From positions 1,116,001-1,180,000 of the forward strand of contig CAWKHA010000004.1 of NCBI GenBank assembly GCA_963849365.1: DNA of 64,000 nucleotides, written 5' to 3'. The notes beneath the pieces are model-generated. The model saw only the letters and a list, made by a program, of their open reading frames with translations. It made no database searches and had not been told where the DNA came from. This document shows positions 14,609 through 22,289 of this stretch, piece after piece. Within the stretch, counting starts at the first letter, position 1. Each line of letters begins with the position of its first letter. The stretch comes from CAVQCJ01 sp963849365. GTDB lineage: Bacteria > Actinomycetota > Actinomycetes > Prado026. A program made the position numbers and the translations under genes.

Positions 14609-16833
14609 TCGGGCGGTTCCGGTTCATGGACGCCCAGCCCGTCAACCTCGACGGGTTCGCCGTCGAGGACGCCGGACTCGGGCTCATCGCCTTCGACTCC
14701 CCCGCGGACCCCAAGCCGTCGCTGGTGCTGGACGCCGACGGACGGGTCGCCGAGATGGACTCGCGCCAGGCGGCCGACTTCGACGTGCTGGACGAGTTCA
14801 TCGCGCGGCACGGGCTGGACCTGGACACCGCCGCCGAGGCGATGGCGCTCGACGAGACGACGTACGCGCGGATGGCCGTAGACCCGGCCGTGCCCCGGGC
14901 CGAGCTGGTCCGGCTGGCCGCCGGGATGACCCCGGCCAAGCTCGCCCGCTGCCTGGCGGTGCTGCGCCCGGTCGAGCTGGGCGTCGCCATGACCAAGCTG
15001 CGGGCCAGGCGTACGCCGAGCAACCAGGCGCACGTCACCAACCGTTCGGACGACCCGCTGCTGCTGGCCGCCGACGCGGCCACCGCCGCGGCGTTCGGGT
15101 TCCGGGAGGTCGAGACCACGGTGCCGGTGCTCGGCGACGCGCCGTCCAACGCCGTCGCCGTCTCGATCGGGGCCGCCGTGGGTTCGCCGGGGGTCCTGGT
15201 CCAGTGCTCGGTCGAGGAGGCGCTCGAGCTCGAGATGGGCATGCGCGGACTGGTGTCCTACGCCGAGACGGTGTCCCTGTACGGCACGGAGCAGGTCTTC
15301 GTGGACGGTGACGACACCCCGTGGTCGAAGGCGTTCCTGACCTCGGCCTACGCCTCCCGCGGGGTGAAGATGCGGGTGACCTCCGGGGGCGGCGCCGAGG
15401 CGCTCATGGGGGCCGCCGAGGGCTGCTCGATGTTCTACCTCGAGGCTCGCTGCGTCGCGCTGGCGCGGGCGATCGGGGCTCAGGGCGTGCAGAACGGCGG
15501 GATCGACTCGGCGGCGGTAGCGGGGTCGGTGCCCGGTGGGGTGCGCTCCCTGATGGCCGAGAACGTGATGGTGATGGCCCGCGGGCTGGAGGCCTGCACC
15601 GGCAACGATGCGCTGATGTCCGAGTCGGACGTGCGCCGCACCTCGCGGACGCTGCCCATCCTGCTCGCGGGCTCGGACTACGTGTGCAGCGGGTTCGGCT
15701 CGATCCAGCGCTACGACAACATGTTCGGCCCCAGCCAGTGGAACTCCGAGGACATCGACGACTTCCTCGTCATGCAGCGCGACTGGGGGGTGGACGGCGG
15801 GCTGCGCACCGCAGCGGAGCCGCACGTCGCGGCCCTCCGCACGCGGGCGGTCGAGGCCGTCCGCGCGGTCTACCGGCACCTGGGGCTGGGCGACTTCGAC
15901 GACGGCTGGGCCGCGCAGGCGGTCGACGCGGCGGGGTCCAAGGACGTCCCGGCCGCCGACCTGATGACACCGCTGGTGGCGTCCCGGATCATCCGCGAGA
16001 CCGGCATCACCATGGTCGACGTCGTCGGCGCGCTGTACGAGACGGGCTTCGAGCCGGAGGCCGGCCGGATCCTGGAGATGCTCAAGGCGCGGGTCGCCGG
16101 CGACTACCTGCAGACGGCGGCGATCTTCGACGAGTCGATGCGGGTTCTCTCGCTCGTCACCGACCCGAACGACTACGCCGGTCCCGGCACCGGGTACGTC
16201 CCCACCGCAGTGCGGCAGGCCGAGATCGACGCAGTCCGGCAGCAGCGCTCGGTCGAGGACCTGCGCGCCGAGCAGGCGGGGCACCGCTCCGCCGCGCTGC
16301 ACGTGACCGGGCCGGCCGGCCAGGGCGTGGACCCGCGGGAGGTCGTCGTCGGGGTCTCGCCGGCGGTCGGCCGCGAGGTGTGGGTGACGCTGTCCGGGCT
16401 GACCGTGGTCGAGGCGCTGCGCGAGCTGCTGGCCGGCCTGGAGGAGGAGGGCTGCGTGGGCCGGGTGGTGCGGGTCGAGGACACCATCGACCTTGGGATG
16501 ATCGGCCTGACGGCGGCGCGGCTGTCCGGGTCGGGCATCGGGATCGGGCTGCAGGGCAAGGGCACGGCACTGATCCACCGCCGCGACCTGCCCCCGCTGG
16601 CGAACCTCGAGCTGTACAGCGTCGCCCCCACCGTCGACGCGGCGCTGTACCGCCGGCTCGGCGCGAACGCCGGCCGGCACGCGAAGGGAGCGACTCCGGA
16701 GCCGGCCCGCAACCCGTACAGCGACGAGGCGATCGAGGCCCGCTACCACACCAAGGTCGTCGCGCTGGTCGGCATCGAGCGCGGCTGCTGCGAGCCGGGT
16801 GCGCCACCGCACGAGCTGGTGGTGGACCGGTGA
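14605..16833 (+). CDS. B12-dependent diol/glycerol dehydratase, fused large and medium subunits
   Basis: A 742-residue fusion. Residues 1 to about 550 are the large (PduC/DhaB1) TIM-barrel subunit; about 565-742 are the medium (PduD/DhaB2) subunit. Residue numbering runs in step with my recall of Klebsiella PduC, and all recalled active-site residues are present: Gln141, His143, Glu170, Glu221, Gln296, Asp335, Ser362. Two pocket positions differ: 301 is Asp (Ser in PduC) and 336 is Ala (Gln in PduC). The medium half starts directly with its core and lacks the N-terminal targeting extension of PduD. GTG start with GGGGAGG 7 bases upstream, overlapping the previous stop. Product would be an aldehyde made by adenosylcobalamin radical chemistry. 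Confidence 0.93.
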   Translation: MIGRFRFMDAQPVNLDGFAVEDAGLGLIAFDSPADPKPSLVLDADGRVAEMDSRQAADFDVLDEFIARHGLDLDTAAEAMALDETTYARMAVDPAVPRAELVRLAAGMTPAKLARCLAVLRPVELGVAMTKLRARRTPSNQAHVTNRSDDPLLLAADAATAAAFGFREVETTVPVLGDAPSNAVAVSIGAAVGSPGVLVQCSVEEALELEMGMRGLVSYAETVSLYGTEQVFVDGDDTPWSKAFLTSAYASRGVKMRVTSGGGAEALMGAAEGCSMFYLEARCVALARAIGAQGVQNGGIDSAAVAGSVPGGVRSLMAENVMVMARGLEACTGNDALMSESDVRRTSRTLPILLAGSDYVCSGFGSIQRYDNMFGPSQWNSEDIDDFLVMQRDWGVDGGLRTAAEPHVAALRTRAVEAVRAVYRHLGLGDFDDGWAAQAVDAAGSKDVPAADLMTPLVASRIIRETGITMVDVVGALYETGFEPEAGRILEMLKARVAGDYLQTAAIFDESMRVLSLVTDPNDYAGPGTGYVPTAVRQAEIDAVRQQRSVEDLRAEQAGHRSAALHVTGPAGQGVDPREVVVGVSPAVGREVWVTLSGLTVVEALRELLAGLEEEGCVGRVVRVEDTIDLGMIGLTAARLSGSGIGIGLQGKGTALIHRRDLPPLANLELYSVAPTVDAALYRRLGANAGRHAKGATPEPARNPYSDEAIEARYHTKVVALVGIERGCCEPGAPPHELVVDR

Positions 16834-17192
16834 GCGCGGTCGGCGCATCCGGGCGCGACCCGGCGGAGATCACGCTGGAGGCGGTCCGGGACGGCACCGT
16901 CGGGATCAGCGACGTCCGTATCCACCCGAGCACCCTCGAGCACCAGGCCGAGGTCGCCGCGGCGCACGCCAACGGTCAGCTGGCGGAGAACTTCCGCCGC
17001 GCCGCGGAGCTCGCCCTCCTCGACGACGACGAGGTGCTGGCCCTGTACGAGGCGCTGCGCCCGCACCGCTCGACCGCCGCCGACCTGCGCGGCCTGGCCG
17101 ACCGGCTGGAGGCTTCCGGCGCTGCCCGGAACGCGGCGCTGTTCCGCGAGGCCGCGGACGTGTACGCGCGACGGGGGCTGCTGCGACAGTGA
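16830..17192 (+). CDS. Diol dehydratase small subunit (PduE/DhaB3-like)
   Basis: A 120-residue protein, shorter than PduE (about 170 residues). It contains the small-subunit core: ITLEAVRDGTVGISDVRIHP near the start, then an all-helical C-terminal half with LRGLADRLEASGA and a charged tail. The GTG start overlaps the stop of the fused large/medium gene (GTGA), as expected for stoichiometric production. The N-terminal extension that makes PduD/PduE insoluble and shell-associated in enteric bacteria is absent. It should form the heterotrimer half of the dehydratase complex. Confidence 0.88.
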   Translation: MSAVGASGRDPAEITLEAVRDGTVGISDVRIHPSTLEHQAEVAAAHANGQLAENFRRAAELALLDDDEVLALYEALRPHRSTAADLRGLADRLEASGAARNAALFREAADVYARRGLLRQ

Positions 17193-17220
17193 GCCGACCG
17201 TGAGTGGACTGTGAGCCGAC
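17190..17220 (+). repeat. Short direct repeat GTGAGCCGAC at reactivase start
   Basis: GTGAGCCGAC occurs at 17190-17199 and again at 17211-17220, 21 bases apart, spanning the small-subunit stop and the reactivase start. It provides several GTG triplets in the intergenic strip and makes the true start uncertain. Confidence 0.6.
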
Positions 17221-18895
17221 GGTGACGGTGGTCGCGGGGGTGGACGTCGGGAACACCACCACCGAGGTCGTCGTCGTCGAGCTGTCCGCCGGTGTCCCGG
17301 TGCCGCTGGGCTGGGACCGGGCGCCGACCCGCGGTGTCAAGGGGTCGGACGCCTCCCTGCACGGCGCAGCGGTGCTCCTGCGCCGCCTGGAGGCGCGGAT
17401 CGGGCGCCAGGCGGACCTGGTCGCCGTGGCGCCGCTGCGTCCGGTCGAGACGCTGGCGACGAGCCTGCCCGAGAGTGCTCCTGGCACCGGCCGGCTCGAC
17501 GTCCTTCGCGTCGGCGGCACGACCCCGGGCGGGACGGGGACGGCGGTCGGCTTCCCGGTCGAGCTCGGCGCGGAGCCGGTTCTGGGTCGCCCGGTCGTCA
17601 TGCTGGTGCCGGCGGGGACCGGGTATGCCGCGACCGCGGCGGGGACCGTCCGGTGGCTGGACGCAGGCGCCGACGTGCGCGGTCTGCTCCTGGCCGACGA
17701 CGAGGGCGTGCTCGTCGCGGCGCGGCTACCCGGGGACCTGCCGGTCGCCGACGAAGTAGACGTGGGTGCCGTCCGGGGTGCGCTGCTGGTCGCCATGGAG
17801 GTGCGCCCGGCCGGGCACCGGCTCCGGGATCTCGGCGACCCGATCCGGCTGTCGGGCCTGCTCGGCCTTCGCCCGGACGAGCGTGCCGACGCGGTCGCCG
17901 TCGCCGACTCGCTCGGGGACTCTCCACGCGGCGTGCTGGCGCTGCGCGCCGACGCCCGCGACCGCAGCGAGGTCTCGAGCGGGTCGGTGCTGCTGCGCGG
18001 AGCGTCCGATCCGGTGCCGCTCTCCACCGGGACCGCCACCACGCTGACCGCAGCTGCCGTCGGTGCCGTGACGGGGTGGCGGCTGCCGGGGGAGCGGGTC
18101 GACCGCCCGGTGGACGACCTGTGGGTCGTGGAGCTGCGCGAGGTCGCGGCGTCGGTCGCCGCCCGGGTCGACGCATCCACGGCGCGCGCGCTCGTCGTCG
18201 CCGGGCTGTCCGGCCGCGGCGCTCGACGCGACCCGGCCGCCCTCATGGGCGCCGAGGTGGGTGTCCCGGTCCGCGTCGTCGACGGCGAGGCGGCGGCCGC
18301 GCGGCTCGGGGCCTGCACGACTCCGGGGGTCCGGGCGACGGCGACGGTCGTCGACCTCGGCGGCGGCACGATCGACGTGATCGGGCCGGACGGCGCCGAG
18401 GTGGTGGCCGCCGGGGCCGGCGAGATGCTCACGGTCGCCGTCGCCACCTTCCTCGGCGTTCCGCGCGGGGCGGCCGACTGGGTCAAGCGCGGTCCGTGCT
18501 CGCGCCTGGAGGCGCCGCAGGTGCTGCTGGCCGAGGACGGCGCGCGGACGTTCCTCGACCGGCCGGCACCGTCGGCCGCCGTCGGGTCGCTGGTGGTGCC
18601 GGGGCCGGCCGGCCTGCTCCCGTTCGGCGGTGCGCTGGCACCGGCCGAGTGGCGGGCGTTGCGACTGCGTACCAAGCAGCGGGTGCTCGCCGACAACGTC
18701 CTGCGAGCGCTGCGGACGGCGGGTTCGCGGCCCGACGACGTCCTGCTGGTGGGCGGGGCGGCGGCCGACGACGAGCTGGTGGGGCTGCTGCTGCCGCACC
18801 TGTCCGGTGCCGCGGTCGGCCGCGGCGACGTCGCCGGCGTTCTCGGTCATCGTTACGCGGTGGCCTACGGGCTGGCGCTGCTCGCGATCTCGTGA
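17204..18895 (+). CDS. Diol dehydratase-reactivating ATPase, large subunit (DdrA/PduG-like)
   Basis: A 563-residue protein with the actin/Hsp70-like ATPase layout of dehydratase reactivases: VAGVDVGNTTTEVVVVEL at the N-terminus, a second phosphate-binding stretch VVDLGGGTIDVIGPDG near residue 382, and VLLVGGAAADDEL near the end. Reactivases remove damaged cobalamin from inactivated dehydratase using ATP. The usual small partner (DdrB/PduH) is not encoded downstream, where the next gene is on the opposite strand. Start GTG 17204 lies 11 bases after the small-subunit stop; GTG 17222 is an alternative, because GTGAGCCGAC is repeated here at 17190 and 17211. Its 3' end overlaps the convergent permease gene by 31 bases. 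Confidence 0.9.
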   Translation: MDCEPTVTVVAGVDVGNTTTEVVVVELSAGVPVPLGWDRAPTRGVKGSDASLHGAAVLLRRLEARIGRQADLVAVAPLRPVETLATSLPESAPGTGRLDVLRVGGTTPGGTGTAVGFPVELGAEPVLGRPVVMLVPAGTGYAATAAGTVRWLDAGADVRGLLLADDEGVLVAARLPGDLPVADEVDVGAVRGALLVAMEVRPAGHRLRDLGDPIRLSGLLGLRPDERADAVAVADSLGDSPRGVLALRADARDRSEVSSGSVLLRGASDPVPLSTGTATTLTAAAVGAVTGWRLPGERVDRPVDDLWVVELREVAASVAARVDASTARALVVAGLSGRGARRDPAALMGAEVGVPVRVVDGEAAAARLGACTTPGVRATATVVDLGGGTIDVIGPDGAEVVAAGAGEMLTVAVATFLGVPRGAADWVKRGPCSRLEAPQVLLAEDGARTFLDRPAPSAAVGSLVVPGPAGLLPFGGALAPAEWRALRLRTKQRVLADNVLRALRTAGSRPDDVLLVGGAAADDELVGLLLPHLSGAAVGRGDVAGVLGHRYAVAYGLALLAIS

Positions 18896-19791
18896 CCGGG
18901 CTCGGCCGAGCCCGACGGCGCCCGGTCCGGGCGCCGCGGTCCGCGGGTGGCGAGCACCGAACCCAGCAGGACGAGCGGGAACCCGATGAACATCCCGATG
19001 GTCGGCTGCTCTCCCAGGACCACGATGCCCAGCAGCAGCGCGACGGCCGGGTTGAGGTAGGTGATCACCGTCGCCCGGCTCGGCCCGATCTCGGCGATGA
19101 GGTCGTAGAACAGGACGAACGCGAGCGCCGTGCAGACCAGCCCCAGCACCACGACCGACCAGACCGCGGACGCCGGCGGTGCGCTGTCCGGCCACAGCAG
19201 CACGCCGGGCACCAGGTAGAGGGCGGCGGCGATGCTCAACGACATTGCGCTCACGCCGATGCCCGGCAGCCCGGCCAGGCGCCGGGAGAGGATCACCGGC
19301 CCGGTGGCGTAGCAGACCGCGACGAGCAGGACCTCGACGACGGGCCAGGCGCCGGCGCCGTTCAGCTCCAGGTCGACTCCGAGCAGAGCCACGACGCCGG
19401 CGAGCCCGATGCCCAGTCCGACCGCGCGCACGCCGGTCATGCGGTCCTCGTGCTGGCCGACGACGGAGATCAGGGCGCCGATGAGGGGGACCGCGGCGAC
19501 CAGCAGGCCGGTCAGCGCGCTGGGGAGGTGCCGCTCGGCGTCGGTGAGCAGGTACCAGGGGACGGCCATCTCGATGACGGCGAAGGCGATCAGCCAGCGC
19601 CAGCCGGGCAGCACCGGGCGGATGGCCCTGGCCCGGGCCGCCAGCGGGAGCAGCACCAGGGCGCCGATGAGGGTCCGGCCGGAGACGATCACGGCCGGCT
19701 CGAGGCCGCGGTCGGCGACCCGGATGAACAGGTACGGCACGCCCCAGATCACCGACATGGCACCGAACAGCACCGCTCCCCTGCGCGTCAC
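18865..19791 (-). CDS. EamA-family (drug/metabolite transporter) permease
   Basis: A 308-residue inner-membrane protein with ten predicted hydrophobic helices in two EamA repeats, the usual length for DMT-superfamily exporters. The N-terminus AVLFGAMSVIWGVPYLFIRVA matches the conserved first helix with its W-G-xxF pattern. Members export amino acids, metabolites or drugs; the substrate cannot be assigned. It converges on the reactivase gene with a 31-base overlap. The GTG at 19791 is the start. It has no evident link to the dehydratase operon. Confidence 0.85.
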   Translation of the reverse strand: MTRRGAVLFGAMSVIWGVPYLFIRVADRGLEPAVIVSGRTLIGALVLLPLAARARAIRPVLPGWRWLIAFAVIEMAVPWYLLTDAERHLPSALTGLLVAAVPLIGALISVVGQHEDRMTGVRAVGLGIGLAGVVALLGVDLELNGAGAWPVVEVLLVAVCYATGPVILSRRLAGLPGIGVSAMSLSIAAALYLVPGVLLWPDSAPPASAVWSVVVLGLVCTALAFVLFYDLIAEIGPSRATVITYLNPAVALLLGIVVLGEQPTIGMFIGFPLVLLGSVLATRGPRRPDRAPSGSAEPGHEIASSASP

Positions 19792-19884
19792 CGGGCCAGT
19801 CTGCCGGGCGGCCCCGACGCCCCGCTCGCGGCTTTCGGCCGGCGCAGCCCCGCCACCCCCATCGCCGCCGCGTCCCCCGCCGGG

Positions 19885-20016
19885 TCAGCGCGCGGCTCGG
19901 ATCACCGCGTCCGACACCTCGTCGTCATGGTCCCGGTAGAACTCGCTCATCCCCATGCAGCCCAGGCCCAGGGCCGAGACGGACAGCTTGTCCGCGCCGA
20001 GGTACCGCGTGGGCAT
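19885..20016 (-). pseudogene. Aldo/keto reductase remnant, N-terminal 43 residues only
   Basis: The frame from the ATG at 20016 starts with RYLGADKLSVSALGLGCMGM, the highly conserved N-terminus of YajO/AKR11-13-type aldo/keto reductases, continues with SEFYRDHDDEVSDAVIRAAR and then stops. Intact members have about 320 residues, so nearly the whole barrel is missing, including the catalytic Tyr and Lys. The ATG overlaps the stop of the upstream membrane-protein gene (TGATG). It is best read as a decayed gene left by a deletion. A functional 43-residue peptide is unlikely. Confidence 0.8.
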
Positions 20017-20495
20017 CAAGACTTCCTCCGGGAGAGCACGACGGCCGCCCACGTGAGGACGAGGGCGATCGCGAAGACGACGACGTAGCCGCGGGCGAAC
20101 GGCAGCACGCGGGTGGCGCCGTCGCCCTGCAGCACCTGGAACGCGAACCAGAACGCCTCGACCAGCCCCACGGCGGACAGGGCCAGCGCAGCGCCGCCCA
20201 CCCAGGCGAGGGCGGTCAGCAGCCCGCGCAGCAGGACCGCGGCGGCGGCGAACAGCACGACGGCGAGCAGGGCCACCGACCACAGGTACGACCAGGGGAT
20301 GGACTGCGCGTTGAACTGGAAGAAGTTCTCCGGGGAGTGCCAGCGCGCGACGAGCAGGGTGCAGCCCGCGCACGCCAGGGCGGACACAGTGCCGGCCAGC
20401 GGCCGGACCGCGACCGGCTGCCGGGGCGGGTCTTCCGGGACCACCGCGACGACGGCGGTGACCCCGGTGCCGGCGTCGAGGTCGGTGGAGGTCAC
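20016..20495 (-). CDS. Four-helix integral membrane protein of unknown function
   Basis: A 159-residue protein, not recognised. After about 35 polar residues it has four hydrophobic segments (near TVSALACAGCTLLVA, WSVALLAVVLFAAAAVLL, LALSAVGLVEAFWFAFQV and GYVVVFAIALVLTWAAVVL), ending in a basic SRRKS tail, so the C-terminus is probably cytoplasmic. The GTG start at 20495 follows a GGGAGAG site about 8 bases away. It abuts the aldo/keto reductase remnant. No neighbour suggests a role. Confidence 0.7.
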   Translation of the reverse strand: MTSTDLDAGTGVTAVVAVVPEDPPRQPVAVRPLAGTVSALACAGCTLLVARWHSPENFFQFNAQSIPWSYLWSVALLAVVLFAAAAVLLRGLLTALAWVGGAALALSAVGLVEAFWFAFQVLQGDGATRVLPFARGYVVVFAIALVLTWAAVVLSRRKS

Positions 20496-20560
20496 CGGTC
20501 GAATCTCTCCCGCGTCCTCGGGAGGGTCAACGGGGTTGCCCGGCACTGTTACCACCAGGG

Positions 20561-21391
20561 TCAGCCGACCAGGTCGGGCACGACGCGGGTCACGAACTCC
20601 TCCACCCGCCCGGCTCCCTCGCCGGGCCACCCGCAGACCAGGTAGGTCACTCCGGCGGCGCGCACCGCCTCGGCGTTCGCGCGGACCTCGTCCCAGGGTT
20701 CGGACAGCGAGAGCGACGAGGCGCGCGCGATGGCGGCCGGGTCCCGGCCGGCCGCGGCGGCCAGCTCGTCGACCACGGCCGACAGCTCGCGGAGGGTTGC
20801 GGGCGGCTCGAAGCAGTGCCACACGTCCGCGTAACGGGCCACCAGCGGCAGCGTTCGCCGGCGGCCCGAGCCGCCGATCCACAGCGGCGGGTGCGGCAGC
20901 TGCACGGGCACCGGGCGCAGCCGCGCCCCCGCCAGGCTGAACACGTGCCCGTCGTAGTCGACGACCTCGCCGGTGAACAGCCGGGTGAAGATCTCCAGGC
21001 AGTCCTCGAGCCGGTCGAAGCGCTCGCCGAGCGGCGGGAAGTCGATCCCCAGCTGCCGGTGCTCGGCCTCGTACCAGGCGGCGCCCATGGCCAGCTCGAG
21101 CCGGCCGTGGCTGGCGTGGTCCACGGTGACGGCCTGCGCGGCCAGCACCGAGGGGTGCCGGTAGGTGACGCCGGTGACCAGCAGGCCGAGCCGGATCCGG
21201 GTCGTGGCCGACGCCAGCGCCGCGAGCGTGGTCATCCCCTCGAAGCACGGGCCGGGACCCTCGCCGTACGTCGGGATGAAGTGGTCGAACCCCCACATGC
21301 CGTCGAAGCCCAGGTCCTCGGCCAGCCGGACCCGCCCGACCAGGTCGTCCCACTCCATGCGCTGCTGGGCGATGTCCAAGCCGAATCTCAT
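20561..21391 (-). CDS. Luciferase-like (F420-type) oxidoreductase
   Basis: A 276-residue LLM-class protein with the bacterial luciferase TIM-barrel fold. It opens with MRFGLDIAQQRMEWDDLVGR, has GFDGMWGFDHF and LGLLVTGVTYRHPSVLA, and an AAWYEAEHRQLGIDFP segment typical of the F420-dependent branch in actinobacteria. It would use reduced F420 or FMN to reduce or oxygenate an unknown substrate. The ATG at 21391 is chosen because conserved sequence begins there; upstream in-frame residues are not conserved. The gene diverges from the coiled-coil protein gene across 141 bases. Confidence 0.85.
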   Translation of the reverse strand: MRFGLDIAQQRMEWDDLVGRVRLAEDLGFDGMWGFDHFIPTYGEGPGPCFEGMTTLAALASATTRIRLGLLVTGVTYRHPSVLAAQAVTVDHASHGRLELAMGAAWYEAEHRQLGIDFPPLGERFDRLEDCLEIFTRLFTGEVVDYDGHVFSLAGARLRPVPVQLPHPPLWIGGSGRRRTLPLVARYADVWHCFEPPATLRELSAVVDELAAAAGRDPAAIARASSLSLSEPWDEVRANAEAVRAAGVTYLVCGWPGEGAGRVEEFVTRVVPDLVG

Positions 21392-21532
21392 GCCCGCGAC
21401 CGTAACCCGTCCTTGAGCGGACGGCCCGGCCCGGTTTGCCACCCGCAGCCGGTGGGGAGCACAGTCCCCGAGCGGGGGCGTCGACGACGGCTGGCCGGGT
21501 CCGCCCGCAGCCGACGCAGGAAGGGACCCACG

Positions 21533-22282
21533 ATGACCGAAGACCGAGCGCCCGTCACGTTCGTGCCGTCCTCAGGGGACGACCTGGTCCCGGGCATGGT
21601 CACCGTGGTGGAGGACGCCGGGCCGGCGCCCGCCCAGCAGCCGGCGGGTGCCCCCGAGAGGTTCGACGTGGTGCTGCGCGGCTACGAGCGGCACCAGGTG
21701 GACGGGCACCTCGCCAGGGTCGCCCTGCTCGTCGACCAGCTCCGCGCCGAGCTGGTCGGTGCCGCCGCACGCGAGCGGGCCGCCCACGAGGAGCTGGCCG
21801 GGGTGCGGGCCGAGCTCGAGCGCGGACGGCCGAGCTTCGACGCGCTCGGCGAGCGGGTGTCGCAGCTGCTGGGGCTGGCCGAGAGCGAGGCCGACCAGAT
21901 GCGCCAGGACGCCGACCGCGACGCGACCGCGCTGCGGCACGCGGCGGAGCGGGAGGCTGTCGACACACGCTCGGACGCCCGCCGGGATGCCGAGGAGCTG
22001 GGCGCAGCCGCCCGCCGTGAGGTGGCGGAGCTCAGCGAGCACCGGATCGAGCTGCTGGGCGAGATCGCCGCGATGCGGGACGCGCTCAACCAGATCCTGG
22101 CCGGGGCGTCCGAGCAGTGGCCGTCGCTCGCACCGTCACAGCAGCCGCTCCCTGTCGACGAGGCCGGGCCACCCGACCAGGACGACCCGCCGGGGCAGAC
22201 CGATGACGACGACCTGGCGCAGACCCGGACCATCGACCTCTCCGCGGAGCCCGCACCGACGACCACGCCCACCGGCAGCTGA
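21533..22282 (+). CDS. DivIVA-like coiled-coil protein
   Basis: A 249-residue protein. Residues about 42-70 (FDVVLRGYERHQVDGHLARV) match the DivIVA N-terminal lipid-binding motif of the form F-x-x-x-x-RGY-x-x-x-x-V-D. A long coiled coil follows (about 70-190) rich in Ala, Glu and Arg heptads, then an acidic Pro-rich tail. Actinobacterial DivIVA/Wag31-type proteins mark poles and growth sites; this one is a shorter paralogue without a second domain. The ATG follows an AGGAAGGG ribosome-binding site. It is convergent with the next gene with a 7-base gap. Its exact cell-biological role is not known. Confidence 0.75.
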   Translation: MTEDRAPVTFVPSSGDDLVPGMVTVVEDAGPAPAQQPAGAPERFDVVLRGYERHQVDGHLARVALLVDQLRAELVGAAARERAAHEELAGVRAELERGRPSFDALGERVSQLLGLAESEADQMRQDADRDATALRHAAEREAVDTRSDARRDAEELGAAARREVAELSEHRIELLGEIAAMRDALNQILAGASEQWPSLAPSQQPLPVDEAGPPDQDDPPGQTDDDDLAQTRTIDLSAEPAPTTTPTGS

Positions 22283-22289
22283 GCCGGTG

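Noticed and set aside
14605..18895. Cobalamin riboswitch upstream of or within the dehydratase operon.
   Set aside because: No B12-box like sequence or room for a leader was seen ahead of the formamidase or HbpS-like gene.
20016..20495. Membrane protein as part of the dehydratase locus.
   Set aside because: It lies beyond the opposite-strand DMT permease and has no sequence link to microcompartments.
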